Made by a program: the position numbers and the translations under genes. Below are positions 51,706 through 61,346 of a stretch of DNA of 64,000 nt, piece after piece (the stretch's first letter is position 1; the number at the start of each line of letters is the position of its first letter). The notes below the pieces were generated by a model. That model had not been told where the DNA came from. It saw only the letters and a program-made list of their open reading frames with translations, and ran no database searches. This stretch comes from Solibacillus sp. FSL W7-1464 (GTDB lineage Bacteria; Bacillota; Bacilli; Bacillales_A; Planococcaceae): NCBI RefSeq assembly GCF_038004425.1, contig NZ_JBBORC010000001.1, forward strand, positions 1,217,001-1,281,000, written 5' to 3'.

Positions 51706-52488
51706 ATGTCTTACGAAGTGAAACTAGACGCCTTTAGCGGGCCGCTAGATTTATTATTGCATTTAATTCATCGTTTGGAAATTGATATATATGATATTCC
51801 AATGGCGGAATTAACAGAACAGTATATTGATCACATCCATGCGATGCAAACATTGGAACTGAATGAAGCGAGCGAATATTTAGTAATGGCCGCAACATTA
51901 TTGGCGATCAAAAGCCGTATGCTCATTCCGATTAATGAAAATGAAATCGATGCAGAGGAGCTCGAAATCGATGAAGTCGACCCACGTGAAGAGCTTGTTG
52001 CACGTTTAATTGAATATAAAAAATATAAAGAAGCAGCTGTCCAACTTCAGGAATTGGAAACCGAACGCGGCCAAGTGTTCACAAAAGCACCGGCGGACTT
52101 GTCGGAATTTATGCCGGAAGAACAATTAGCGCTATTTGATCAAAATGTAAATGTTTACGATATGTTAAGTGCGTTTCAAAAACTAATGCGTCGTAAACAG
52201 TTGAAAAAACCGTTATCAACGCGCATCGCAAGGCAGGAAATTTCGGTAAAGGAACAAATGCGTTCCGTTGTGAACATTCTAAAAAATGCAGGCGGAAGAG
52301 TAATGTTCTCGCAATTGTTTGAAGCAGAGGATAAGCCGATGCTAGTATTGACATTTTTAACATTACTGGAATTGATGAAGCGCCAAGTGATATTTGTCGA
52401 ACAGCAAAATAACTTCGATGATTTATCTGTATTATTGACAAAAGAGGAGATCAATGATGAATTCGAACAACTTACTGAGCCGAATTGA
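51706..52488 (+). CDS. scpA: Segregation and condensation protein A
   Basis: 260-residue kleisin of the bacterial SMC complex. N-terminal FSGPLDLLLHLIHRLEIDIYDIPMAELTEQYIDHI (about 9-45) binds the Smc neck; EASEYLVMAATLLAIKSRMLIP (about 53-75) is also typical; a winged helix (about 185-250) ends the protein. Overlaps scpB by 35 nt. Confidence 0.95.
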   Translation: MSYEVKLDAFSGPLDLLLHLIHRLEIDIYDIPMAELTEQYIDHIHAMQTLELNEASEYLVMAATLLAIKSRMLIPINENEIDAEELEIDEVDPREELVARLIEYKKYKEAAVQLQELETERGQVFTKAPADLSEFMPEEQLALFDQNVNVYDMLSAFQKLMRRKQLKKPLSTRIARQEISVKEQMRSVVNILKNAGGRVMFSQLFEAEDKPMLVLTFLTLLELMKRQVIFVEQQNNFDDLSVLLTKEEINDEFEQLTEPN

Positions 52489-53044
52489 GGCACTATTATT
52501 CGTAGCTGGTGATGAAGGTATGACCGTTAAACAACTTGCACAATATATAGAAGTGGAACCAATGGATATTGAAGCGGGATTGAGCGAGCTTCTGTCTCAT
52601 TACAATGAGGAGGAAATGCGGGGGATCACATTAAAACAGCTTGCCGGTACATATCAGCTGACAACAAAACCGGAAGTGACCGACACGTTGAAAAAACTAA
52701 TTGAAAACCCGACAAATCAAGTATTAACCGCAGCTTCATTAGAGGTTCTGGCAATTATCGCGTATAAGCAGCCAATCACGCGCGCGGAAGTGGAAGATCT
52801 GCGAGGGGTGAAAAGCGAACGCCCGATTGCGACACTCGTTTCAAGGGCGCTTGTACAGGAAGTCGGTAGGGCGGAAGGTACAGGACGGGCAATCTTATAT
52901 GGAACAACAAAAGAATTCCTGAATTATTTTGGCCTGAAAAACATTAAAGAATTGCCGCCATTACCGGAAGAAGTCGATCAGGAAGATGATCAGCCGACCG
53001 ATTTATTTTTAACGAAGTTCCAGGAAACATTTAACCAAAATTAA
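52454..53044 (+). CDS. scpB: Segregation and condensation protein B
   Basis: 196-residue double winged-helix partner of ScpA. Seen: RIEALLFVAGDEGMTVKQLA (about 10-30), and LEVLAIIAYKQPITRAEVEDLRGV...LVEVGR-like block (about 95-140). Two adjacent ATG codons (52454 and 52457) lie behind AGAGGAG. Confidence 0.94.
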   Translation: MMNSNNLLSRIEALLFVAGDEGMTVKQLAQYIEVEPMDIEAGLSELLSHYNEEEMRGITLKQLAGTYQLTTKPEVTDTLKKLIENPTNQVLTAASLEVLAIIAYKQPITRAEVEDLRGVKSERPIATLVSRALVQEVGRAEGTGRAILYGTTKEFLNYFGLKNIKELPPLPEEVDQEDDQPTDLFLTKFQETFNQN

Positions 53045-53056
53045 AGGAGTGGCCTG

Positions 53057-54031
53057 TTGAAAAAGTGGTTTGTTTCTATTGTTGTATTGTTCGTATTTTT
53101 GAGTGGTTCGTCACAAACTCGGGCAGCGTATAATAGCTATGTTGTTATCGATGCGGAAAATGGACGGACATTAATGGGTGTGAATGAACATGCACGCCTG
53201 CCGATTGCCAGCCTGACAAAAATCTGGACGGCCCTCGTTGTTTTGGAAAATAGCAAGCTTACCGATGAGGTAGTGGTTTCGAAGGAAGCGTCGCTCGTGG
53301 AAGGCTCCTCGATCTATCTACTGGAAAATGAGACGTATACGATCGATTACTTGCTTCATGGTTTAATGATGCAATCGGGAAATGATGCTGCTGTTGCGCT
53401 GGCAGAACATGTTGGAGGATCTGTGGAAGGTTTTGTTCAGCTTATGAACGAGAAGGCAGAGCTTTATGAATTGCATGAAACAACTTTTACAAATCCTACA
53501 GGGCTGCACAATGAAGCCCACCTATCCTCTGCCTACGATACGGCAAAAATGCTGCAAATAGCGATGATGAATCCACAGTTCAGAAAAATTGCCTCTACAC
53601 AAAATTTTTCGGATGGCAGACAGTGGAGAAATAAGCACAGACTCATGCACGAGAAGGTTGGAGCCATCGCAGGAAAAACAGGCTATACAAAAGTTGCTGG
53701 ACGAACATTGGCAACTTACTTTGAACGGGAACAAAAATCATTTGTAGTCGTTACTATTAATGAAGGAAATGATTGGAATATCCACCGGAACTTGGCGGAT
53801 TTCATCGACAAAAACTTTGAACAGCAAACGATTGTGAAAAAGGGAAAATATAATGCGAACGGATTGGCAATCGAGTTGGATGAACCGTTCCAAATGCTGC
53901 TTCATAAGAAAGAACGCCCGAACTTTGAACATATTGTCAAAGTTTCGCGACTGAAAGGTTCGGATCGAGGCGTATGGCTTTTATACGCAGATGAAAATCT
54001 CGTATCATCAAAACTAGTTACCGTAAAATAA
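53057..54031 (+). CDS. D-alanyl-D-alanine carboxypeptidase (S11, DacB/DacF-like)
   Basis: 324-residue exported penicillin-binding protein. Signal peptide about 1-23; active-site motifs are PIASLTK (SxxK, about 47-53), MMQSGNDAAVA (SGN, about 108) and AGKTGYTKVAGR (KTG, about 212). It is shorter than B. subtilis DacB but at the same place, between scpB and rluB, so a sporulation cortex role is likely; spmA and spmB, which follow dacB in B. subtilis, are not here. TTG start behind AAAGGAGTGG. Confidence 0.87.
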   Translation: MKKWFVSIVVLFVFLSGSSQTRAAYNSYVVIDAENGRTLMGVNEHARLPIASLTKIWTALVVLENSKLTDEVVVSKEASLVEGSSIYLLENETYTIDYLLHGLMMQSGNDAAVALAEHVGGSVEGFVQLMNEKAELYELHETTFTNPTGLHNEAHLSSAYDTAKMLQIAMMNPQFRKIASTQNFSDGRQWRNKHRLMHEKVGAIAGKTGYTKVAGRTLATYFEREQKSFVVVTINEGNDWNIHRNLADFIDKNFEQQTIVKKGKYNANGLAIELDEPFQMLLHKKERPNFEHIVKVSRLKGSDRGVWLLYADENLVSSKLVTVK

Positions 54032-54050
54032 TCCCAAAAAAGAAATATCT

Positions 54051-54083
54051 TTAACTTCAGGGTTGAAGTTAAGCCCCCGGGGG
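54051..54083 (+). other. Hairpin pair where spmAB would lie
   Basis: TTAACTTCA-GGGT-TGAAGTTAA is a perfect 9-bp hairpin with a tetraloop, followed at once by the palindrome CCCCCGGGGG. No T run, so not a standard terminator. The following 190 bp up to rluB are A/T-rich and hold no gene. Confidence 0.5.
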
Positions 54084-54274
54084 ATGTCATGGAGGCATAA
54101 TTGATTAAGTTCTGAAAGTATGACATAATTTTTATTCGTTAAGGATTTATTTTTCGCTCGTAATTGTGGATTGCAGCAATATTATATTATTAACAGAGCA
54201 GTAAACGAAAGTTGCAAGGGCGAATGCTGAAGAAGTATGCGTCTTTGCAGTTTATCAATCAATGAGGTGAACTT

Positions 54275-55018
54275 ATGGAAAGATTACAAAAAGTGATTGC
54301 CTATGCAGGCGTTGCATCACGACGTAAAGCAGAGCAATTAATCGTAGAAGGTAAAGTAAAAGTAAATGGAGTCGTAGTTAAAGAGCTTGGTACAAAAGTA
54401 TCCAACTCGGACACGATTGAAGTAGAAGGCGTAAAACTTGAAAAAGAAGATAAAGTATATTTCCTGCTATATAAACCACGTGCCTATATTTCGGCAGTTA
54501 CCGATGATAAAGGGCGAAAAACAGTAACGGATATTTTTAAAAAACATGTCCATCAGCGAATTTTCCCTGTAGGACGTTTAGATTATGATACGACAGGATT
54601 ATTGCTATTAACGAATGACGGCGAGTTTTCTAACTTGATGACACATCCGAAATTCAAAATAGACAAAACGTATATTGCACGCGTTAAAGGGATTCCAACA
54701 AAACAAGGTTTAATGAAATTGCAGAATGGAATTAAGCTGGAAGACGGAAAAACAGCTCCTGCAAAAGTAAGCATGACGAGCTTTGATGAGAAGGCCGGAA
54801 AAGCAATTTGTGAGATTACGATCCACGAAGGGCGAAATCGTCAAGTCCGCCGTATGTTCGAAGCTATCGGTACACCTGTTGTGAAATTAAAACGTGAGCG
54901 CTTTGCATTCCTGGATTTAACAGGTCTTAGCCCGGGCGAATACCGTCAGCTGACAAAACATGAAGTAAAACTACTGCGTGTATTAGCCGAAACAGGAAAA
55001 ATTGAGTATAACAATTAA
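54275..55018 (+). CDS. rluB: 23S rRNA pseudouridine synthase RluB
   Basis: 247-residue RsuA/RluB-family enzyme (pseudouridine in helix 93 region of 23S rRNA). S4 RNA-binding domain (about 1-60: KVIAYAGVASRRKAEQLIVEGKVKVNG); catalytic VGRLDYDTTGLLLLTNDGE with Asp (about 100-118); and TIHEGRNRQVRRMFEAIG (about 180-197). It precedes the res genes as in B. subtilis. Confidence 0.94.
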   Translation: MERLQKVIAYAGVASRRKAEQLIVEGKVKVNGVVVKELGTKVSNSDTIEVEGVKLEKEDKVYFLLYKPRAYISAVTDDKGRKTVTDIFKKHVHQRIFPVGRLDYDTTGLLLLTNDGEFSNLMTHPKFKIDKTYIARVKGIPTKQGLMKLQNGIKLEDGKTAPAKVSMTSFDEKAGKAICEITIHEGRNRQVRRMFEAIGTPVVKLKRERFAFLDLTGLSPGEYRQLTKHEVKLLRVLAETGKIEYNN

Positions 55019-55064
55019 AAAGATTATACGATTCATAATTCATTCTAAAAGAAAAGAATTTAAA

Positions 55065-55086
55065 TTTTGTAATAATTTGCTATAAT
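55065..55086 (+). promoter_or_regulatory. Probable resA promoter with ResD-like box
   Basis: TATAAT at 55081-55086 with no good -35. TTTTGTAAT (55065-55073) resembles ResD target sequences and lies where an activator could replace the -35. ResD autoregulates this operon in B. subtilis. Confidence 0.45.
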
Positions 55087-55125
55087 AGGCAACAGTACTT
55101 GCTGAAGTGGAAGGGGGTTTTTTAT

Positions 55126-55659
55126 TTGGATAAAAAGAAACAACGTTCTGTGACTCGCGGCATCATTTTAACCATTTTAGCAATCGCAATCGGATATACA
55201 GTATACGCTGCCGTAACGAAAGATAAAATAAATATTGTACAAGCCGGGGCACAGGCGCCTGATTTTGAAGTAGTAGATTTACATGGAAAAAAACATAGAT
55301 TGAAAGACTACGAGGGAAAGGGTGTCGTACTGAACTTCTGGGGCACATGGTGTGAGCCGTGTGAACGTGAATTCCCTGCAATGACGCGTCAATATGCGGA
55401 ATTTAAGGACCAGGATGTTCAAATTATCGCCGTTAACTTCGCACAGTCTGAATTCGAAGTAAAAAAATATGTGGCAAATATGGGGATGACGTTCCCGGTT
55501 GCGATCGATAAAACGAAGAGTGTTTTCACTGCCTATAATATTGGACCCCTGCCTACATCAATTTTCATTAAACCCGACGGTACAATAGACCGTATTATTA
55601 CTGGAGAAATGACCGAAGGAGAAATTGTGCAATATATGGAGTCAATAAAGCCGGAATAG
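55126..55659 (+). CDS. resA: Thiol-disulfide oxidoreductase ResA
   Basis: 177-residue thioredoxin-fold protein anchored by an N-terminal segment (about 12-30), reducing apocytochrome c cysteines outside the membrane. Active site LNFWGTWCEPCEREFPAM gives CEPC (about 74-77), and the cis-Pro region is GPLPTSIFI. The Glu-rich ResA region (about 80) is present. TTG start 8 nt after AAGGGGG. Confidence 0.93.
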   Translation: MDKKKQRSVTRGIILTILAIAIGYTVYAAVTKDKINIVQAGAQAPDFEVVDLHGKKHRLKDYEGKGVVLNFWGTWCEPCEREFPAMTRQYAEFKDQDVQIIAVNFAQSEFEVKKYVANMGMTFPVAIDKTKSVFTAYNIGPLPTSIFIKPDGTIDRIITGEMTEGEIVQYMESIKPE

Positions 55660-55672
55660 GAGTTTTTACGCA

Positions 55673-57331
55673 ATGAATAAATTACTTTGTGAATGCGGGC
55701 ATGAAAATCCTGAAGGTACAACACTCTGCCAAAAATGCGGTTCTCCATTATCCGCAGAAGAAAAAAGCAAAAAAATTGCAGATATGCGGTACGAAGGGTC
55801 AGCCATACGTTCAAAAACTTATAATAAGTCAATTATTGACAAGGTTTGGAATTTTTTCTCAAGTGTGAAAGTCGGAATTACACTCATTATTATCAATTTA
55901 ATAGCAGCATCAATTGGTACAATCCTGCCTCAGGAGTTCTACATAAGCGTAGCGACTGACGCGGAAAAGGAAAAGTACTATTCTGATGTTTATGGATGGT
56001 TCGGTGAAATATACTACGCGTTAGGTTTATCGGATCTTTATTCATCCTTATGGTTCCAATTACTTGTATTAATGTTAGGCGTGTCCATTATTATTGCAAG
56101 TATAGATAGAGGTATTCCATTACATAAATCTTTGAAAAACCAACGAGTTAAACGACATACAAATTTTATGAAGCGTCAGCGAATTATTGGTGAGGGGAAA
56201 CCAACGGAAACGCCTGAACAAACGCTCCAGCTCGTTGAACAATCATTAAAAAAATTAAAATACAATGTCAGACGTGAAGACGATTCCATTTTAGCGGAAC
56301 GCGGACGTTTTTCCCGCTATGGTGCCTACGTAAACCATGTTGGATTAATTGTCTTTATAATTGGGGTCATGCTCCATTTAGTACCGGGCATGTACGTGGA
56401 TGAATCGATGTGGCTTCGTGAAGGCGAGACACGTGCCGTACCGGGAATGGACGGGTACTTCCTGAAAAATGATAAATTTATTCTGGAAACATACGATAAT
56501 GTTCCGCAGGGCGAGCAGATCAAACAAGGTGTCAATGTAGTCGCGAAAAACTTCCAGACAGACGTGACATTGTATAAACAGAAAGAAAACAGTGTGCCGG
56601 GACAGGCGGAAAACCTGGAAGAAGTGAAGCAATATGGAATTCAGGTAAACCATCCACTCAAGCATGAGGGGTATGCATTTTATCAGATGGATTTCCGTTT
56701 AAATGAGATTAGAACAATGGTGTTTGATTTGACGAATAAGGAAACGGAACAATCGCTTGGTCAAATTAGCATTGATTTAACAAACCCGCAGGAAGTGTAT
56801 ATGCTCGAAAATGGCGCACAAGTTGAATTAATGGGTTTTTATCCGGACTTTTCAGGTTTTAAAGAAGGTGTACCGCAAACCGCGACCCAGACACCGAATA
56901 ATCCGGCATTTATTTTTAAAATGATTACTCCCGAAACACCAGAAGGAGAGACAAGCTTTGTTGCGATCCAGCAAACACTGGAGCCTGAAGGTGACAATAT
57001 TTATAAGATGAAGTTTTCGAATGTGGAAACACGCCATATGTCAGGTTTAACGGTCCGATATGATCGGACAATCCCTATTTTAATCGTAGGGGGTATTATC
57101 TTTATGATAGGTGTTGCAATCGGTTCCTACTGGAATCATCGCCGTATATGGATTGAACAGATGGCGGATGGAACAATACGTCTGGCAGCACATACGAATA
57201 AAAACTGGTTTAGTATGAAAAAAGACTTAGATTCATTAACGAAGCATGCTCATTTACCGCAATACGTAGATCAACAGGAAATAGAAAACAATGAACATGT
57301 TGAAACAGAAAAGGATGGTAAAACCTTATGA
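55673..57331 (+). CDS. resB: Cytochrome c biogenesis protein ResB
   Basis: 552-residue membrane protein of system II heme attachment. N-terminal zinc-ribbon CECGHENPEGTTLCQKCG (about 6-23) as in B. subtilis ResB. Then IIDKVWNFFSSVKVGITLIIINLIAASIGTILPQ (about 55-90), a second hydrophobic segment near 125-145, a third near 215-240, a large extracytoplasmic domain (about 240-460) and a fourth segment near 465-485. It forms the synthase with ResC, with which it overlaps by 4 nt. Confidence 0.94.
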   Translation: MNKLLCECGHENPEGTTLCQKCGSPLSAEEKSKKIADMRYEGSAIRSKTYNKSIIDKVWNFFSSVKVGITLIIINLIAASIGTILPQEFYISVATDAEKEKYYSDVYGWFGEIYYALGLSDLYSSLWFQLLVLMLGVSIIIASIDRGIPLHKSLKNQRVKRHTNFMKRQRIIGEGKPTETPEQTLQLVEQSLKKLKYNVRREDDSILAERGRFSRYGAYVNHVGLIVFIIGVMLHLVPGMYVDESMWLREGETRAVPGMDGYFLKNDKFILETYDNVPQGEQIKQGVNVVAKNFQTDVTLYKQKENSVPGQAENLEEVKQYGIQVNHPLKHEGYAFYQMDFRLNEIRTMVFDLTNKETEQSLGQISIDLTNPQEVYMLENGAQVELMGFYPDFSGFKEGVPQTATQTPNNPAFIFKMITPETPEGETSFVAIQQTLEPEGDNIYKMKFSNVETRHMSGLTVRYDRTIPILIVGGIIFMIGVAIGSYWNHRRIWIEQMADGTIRLAAHTNKNWFSMKKDLDSLTKHAHLPQYVDQQEIENNEHVETEKDGKTL

Positions 57332-58512
57332 GTTTAATCGATTTAAGCGGTTATTTACTGTATGCTGCATTCATTTCTTACTTAGTAGGTACATTTTTAT
57401 TTGCAGGCGCAATCAAAGTGAAAAATGACACGGCTGCAGCACGGGCAGATAAATACGGTAAAATTGCCCTTATTGTTACTATTATCGGTTTTGTTGCACA
57501 GTTAGGCTATTTCATTACGCGCTGGATGTATACAGGACATGCACCGGTTAGTAATATGTTCGAATTTACGACAGCATTCGGTATGTTCATCGTACTGTCG
57601 TTTATCGTCATTTACTTTACGTATAAAGTTGCGGCATTAGGTGTTGTTGCTTTACCAATTGCATTATTGATTATTGCCTATGCCTCTATGTTCCCGACAG
57701 AAGTAAGTCCATTAGTACCTTCACTGCAAAGTCATTGGCTGACAATCCATGTGACGACTGCAGCATTAGGCCAGTCGATTTTTGGAATTAGTGCGGTAGC
57801 CGGACTTATATACTTGCTGAGAAATGTGAATATGGACGAGCGCTCAAAAGAGAGTTTTTGGCTGGAAACAGTCATGTTCTGCTGTGTATTGGTTGTAGGT
57901 TTCGTTGCGGCAACAGTTACATTCAGCGCGATGGATTATGAAGCGAAGTATGAATACGTTGATACATTGGATCAAGTGAGTACTTCAACATATTTGATGC
58001 CGGCTATTTTCGGTATGAATGAATATGTCGAACTGTCTGAAGACCGTATGACACCATTATTTGAGTTGCCGGCATTGATCGACGCACGAAAACTTACTAC
58101 CGTTTTCTGGTCTGTTCTATTTGGTACAATCATTTATATATTGATTCAACTGATCTTTAGAAGAAAGATTGCGAAAATGTTCCAGCCATTAGTGAAACGG
58201 GTAAACTCGACGCTGATGGATGAAATCGCTTACCGTTCAATCTTGATTGCTTTCCCGATTTTTACATTGGGCGCACTTATTTTTGCGATGATTTGGGCCC
58301 AGGAAGCATGGGGCCGGTTCTGGGGCTGGGATCCGAAAGAAGTATGGGCACTTATTACATGGCTGTTTTATGCAGCATTTTTACACCTTCGCTTGTCAAA
58401 AGGCTGGGAAGGAAGAAAGAGTGCATGGCTTACGGTAATTGGTTTCCTTATTATTTTGTTCAATTTGGTCGTAGTAAATCTAGTTATCGCCGGATTACAT
58501 TCTTATGCATAA
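57328..58512 (+). CDS. resC: Cytochrome c biogenesis protein ResC (CcsB type)
   Basis: 394-residue membrane protein handling and delivering heme. The heme-handling WWD-type motif reads AQEAWGRFWGWDPKEVWALITW (about 318-339); conserved periplasmic histidines flank it in HWLTIHV (about 140) and FLHLRL (about 351). Eight or so membrane segments. ATGA overlap with resB. Confidence 0.94.
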   Translation: MSLIDLSGYLLYAAFISYLVGTFLFAGAIKVKNDTAAARADKYGKIALIVTIIGFVAQLGYFITRWMYTGHAPVSNMFEFTTAFGMFIVLSFIVIYFTYKVAALGVVALPIALLIIAYASMFPTEVSPLVPSLQSHWLTIHVTTAALGQSIFGISAVAGLIYLLRNVNMDERSKESFWLETVMFCCVLVVGFVAATVTFSAMDYEAKYEYVDTLDQVSTSTYLMPAIFGMNEYVELSEDRMTPLFELPALIDARKLTTVFWSVLFGTIIYILIQLIFRRKIAKMFQPLVKRVNSTLMDEIAYRSILIAFPIFTLGALIFAMIWAQEAWGRFWGWDPKEVWALITWLFYAAFLHLRLSKGWEGRKSAWLTVIGFLIILFNLVVVNLVIAGLHSYA

Positions 58513-58603
58513 TGTGACAACAATTTGCTTTTTAAACTATCATGAAAGCTAGGTTGATAGTTTCCAATTCTATGCAAAATAATAAATAAACTGTCATAAA
58601 GTT

Positions 58604-58640
58604 AGAAAAGTTCAATCGGAATGATTGGGCTTTTCTTTTC
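58604..58640 (+). terminator. Terminator between resC and resD
   Basis: GAAAAG..CAATC and GATTG..CTTTTC pair, followed by TTTT. An upstream hairpin AAACTATC/GATAGTTT (58533-58562) is also present. A TACAAT box (58660-58665) follows, so resDE probably has its own promoter besides read-through. Confidence 0.7.
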
Positions 58641-58700
58641 AATCGTGTACTAAAAAGGTACAATAGAGAAGAGAAATAGAGTTTGAAAGGGGCAACACCA

Positions 58701-59417
58701 GTGTCTGAAAATATTTCTGTGTTAATTGTGGATGACGAGGATCGAATTCGTCGTTTGTTAAAAATGTATTTAGAGCGTGAGGGCTATACAGTAGAAGAAG
58801 CGGAAAATGGAGAACAAGCACTTTCGATGGCGCTTGAAAAAGATTATCATTGTATTTTGTTGGATATTATGATGCCTGAAAAAGATGGTTTGGAAGTTTG
58901 TGCTGAACTGCGTGAAAAGAAAACAACGCCTATTATATTGTTGACGGCAAAAGGTGAAGAAGCAAACCGTGTACAAGGTTTTGAACTTGGTGCGGATGAT
59001 TATATTGTGAAACCTTTTAGTCCGCGTGAAGTCGTGCTCCGTGTGAAAGCGATATTACGACGTTCAGCAGTGTTTGCACCTGTTTCCAATGCTTCATCTT
59101 CGAAGGATTTGGTTGTGTTCCCGCATTTAACAATCGACCATGATGCGCATCGCGTAACGGCAGATGGAACAGAAGTAAATTTAACACCGAAAGAATACGA
59201 ATTATTATACTTTTTGGCGAAGGCACCGGATAAAGTATTCGACCGTGAGCAATTATTAAAAGAAGTATGGCATTATGATTTCTTTGGTGATCTGCGCACA
59301 GTGGATACACATGTAAAGCGTCTGCGTGAAAAACTGAACCGTGTCTCTGAAAATGCAGCAAAAATGATTGTTACGGTTTGGGGAGTAGGCTATAAATTCG
59401 AGGTTGTAAATGATTAG
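58701..59417 (+). CDS. resD: Response regulator ResD
   Basis: 238-residue OmpR-type regulator of respiration and anaerobiosis. Receiver [20 protein letters not shown] (about 10-29), phospho-Asp in [12 protein letters not shown] (about 53), [21 protein letters not shown]-terminal winged helix (about 135-235) with [13 protein letters not shown] and [17 protein letters not shown] start, 8 nt after AAGGGG. Overlaps resE by 8 nt. Confidence 0.93.
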   Translation: MSENISVLIVDDEDRIRRLLKMYLEREGYTVEEAENGEQALSMALEKDYHCILLDIMMPEKDGLEVCAELREKKTTPIILLTAKGEEANRVQGFELGADDYIVKPFSPREVVLRVKAILRRSAVFAPVSNASSSKDLVVFPHLTIDHDAHRVTADGTEVNLTPKEYELLYFLAKAPDKVFDREQLLKEVWHYDFFGDLRTVDTHVKRLREKLNRVSENAAKMIVTVWGVGYKFEVVND

Positions 59418-61185
59418 AATAGCAACAAGTATTGTCGGGAAGCTATGGGTAACCATTTTGCTTCTCGTTTCATTTGTCCTGTTTATTTTCACCATTTTCA
59501 TGTTGGAGTTTCTTGAAAATTATCATAACGAACAGTCCGAGGCTTCATTAAGGCAAACAGCCGCAGCTATTGCGAGTATTATCGATGAGGAAGAAATTGA
59601 TGATAAACAGTTTGCGATCATTTCGGAGCTGTTAACGGAAACGACCAATGTACTGATCGCCAAAAGTTCAGATGAAATATTGTATGCAAGACAAGAAGGC
59701 ATCAATAAAGAAGAAATACAGAAAAAAATTATTAGCAGTAAAGCATTTGAAGAAGTATATGCATCTTCAGAGCCGATAGTAAAGGAACTGACGCTGCCTT
59801 CAAATCGGGAAGAAACGAGCAGCTCCAATTATATTGTATTAGGTTTCCCGCTGAAAAGTGTGGAAGATTTACATGGGGCCGTCTTTATATACAAAAATCC
59901 CGATGCATTACACCAGACGAGTAATGAAACGACAAAAATTGTTGTTTTAGCGGCAGCTATCGCATTTATATTGACGACAATTTTTGCATTTTTCCTTTCT
60001 TCTAAAATCACGCTTCCATTGCGTAAAATGAGAGAGCATGCATTTGAATTGGCAAAGGGCCGATTCGATTCGAAGATTGAAACGAAGCAAAACGATGAAA
60101 TTGGTCAGCTTGCCGTTGCATTCAACCAGATGGGCCGCCAATTGAAGCATCATTTGGAAGTAATCAACCAGGAAAAAGAACAACTATCGAGCATTTTAAC
60201 ATCAATGACCGATTCCGTGATTACATTCAATCGCGATAAAACGATTTTAGTGAGCAATCCCCCTGCTGAACGACTACTGCAAAAATGGTTCGTTGAAAAC
60301 GGGTTGGATAGTTCAAAACCAATACCGGATGAACTTTATCAAATGCTTGATCATGTATTGAATTTTGAAGATCAGCTGGACGAAGAGTTTGAAATGGGAA
60401 AATCCTATTACAGTATAACAATTAGTCCCCTTTACAGCAGGGATACAATACGTGGTGCGGTCGCTGTTATACGAGATAAAACCGAAGAGACAAAACTGGA
60501 AAAGCTTAAATCGGATTTCATCGCCAATGTTTCACATGAGCTCCGGACACCAATTGCCATGCTCCAAGGCTATTCTGAGGCAATTATTGATGGGGTTGTG
60601 ACAACGGAAGAAGAACGTATTGATATGATTCGGGTAATATATGATGAATCACAGCGTATGAGCCGTCTCGTAACAGATTTGCTTGACTTGGCGCGGATGG
60701 AATCTGGACATATGACCCTGTATAAGGAAGACGTTCCGTTAGTTGCGGTTATTGAACGAATGACACATAAGTTTGACCAGACAGCGAAAGAAAAACATGT
60801 GCAACTGCTAATTGAAACAGACTTTTCGGATGATACCCTTATTTCGATTGATGAGGACCGCATCGAACAAGTGTTAACGAACCTGATCGACAATGCGATT
60901 CGCCATACACCTGCCGATGGATCAGTAACTGTTTCCATGACTAATGAGCAAAATTATGCAAAGTTTCAAATTAAGGATACAGGGCAGGGCATTCCCCAAG
61001 ATGATTTGCCATATGTATTCGAACGGTTTTACAAAGCTGATAAAGCACGTACGCGTTCGAAAGGTGGAACGGGCTTAGGCTTGGCCATTACAAAGAACAT
61101 TGTGGAAGCGCATAACGGCAGAATTTCTGTCGATAGTGTGGAACAGCAAGGAACAACCTTTACATTTTACTTGCCATTATCTTAA
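59410..61185 (+). CDS. resE: Sensor histidine kinase ResE
   Basis: 591-residue kinase: first membrane segment about 12-34, extracytoplasmic domain to about 175, second segment about 176-198, HAMP (about 200-250), PAS (about 260-360), HisKA with [18 protein letters not shown] (about 377-394), and HATPase with [22 protein letters not shown] and [12 protein letters not shown] (about 495-565). Partner of ResD by overlap and order. Confidence 0.93.
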   Translation: MIRIATSIVGKLWVTILLLVSFVLFIFTIFMLEFLENYHNEQSEASLRQTAAAIASIIDEEEIDDKQFAIISELLTETTNVLIAKSSDEILYARQEGINKEEIQKKIISSKAFEEVYASSEPIVKELTLPSNREETSSSNYIVLGFPLKSVEDLHGAVFIYKNPDALHQTSNETTKIVVLAAAIAFILTTIFAFFLSSKITLPLRKMREHAFELAKGRFDSKIETKQNDEIGQLAVAFNQMGRQLKHHLEVINQEKEQLSSILTSMTDSVITFNRDKTILVSNPPAERLLQKWFVENGLDSSKPIPDELYQMLDHVLNFEDQLDEEFEMGKSYYSITISPLYSRDTIRGAVAVIRDKTEETKLEKLKSDFIANVSHELRTPIAMLQGYSEAIIDGVVTTEEERIDMIRVIYDESQRMSRLVTDLLDLARMESGHMTLYKEDVPLVAVIERMTHKFDQTAKEKHVQLLIETDFSDDTLISIDEDRIEQVLTNLIDNAIRHTPADGSVTVSMTNEQNYAKFQIKDTGQGIPQDDLPYVFERFYKADKARTRSKGGTGLGLAITKNIVEAHNGRISVDSVEQQGTTFTFYLPLS

Positions 61186-61213
61186 TTTAATGGGGTAATG
61201 GATTTATGAGTAC

Positions 61214-61262
61214 GAAAAGTTTATCATTTTGAATCGTTCAAAGTGATAGACTTTTCTTTTTA
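61214..61262 (+). terminator. Intrinsic terminator after resE
   Basis: GAAAAGTTTATCA pairs with TGATAGACTTTTC, followed by TTTTT. Confidence 0.85.
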
Positions 61263-61294
61263 ATTGATTAGTTCGTTCGCAAACAGATGATTAA

Positions 61295-61320
61295 TGTAAC
61301 TTTTTTGTTTCGGATACGAC
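61295..61320 (+). promoter_or_regulatory. Autoregulatory sigma-X type promoter
   Basis: TGTAAC, 16-nt spacer, CGAC: the SigX consensus, 26 nt before the sigX start. Confidence 0.82.
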
Positions 61321-61346
61321 AAATTACGTGAATGGAGGTGGGATGG

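Noticed and set aside
53057-54031. Assignment as dacF
   Set aside because: dacF lies before spoIIA in B. subtilis; here the gene is at the dacB locus, so I call it DacB/DacF-like without a symbol.
55673-55750. Zinc ribbon at the ResB N-terminus as a novel fusion
   Set aside because: B. subtilis ResB has the same N-terminal CxCG..CxxCG ribbon, so it is a family feature.
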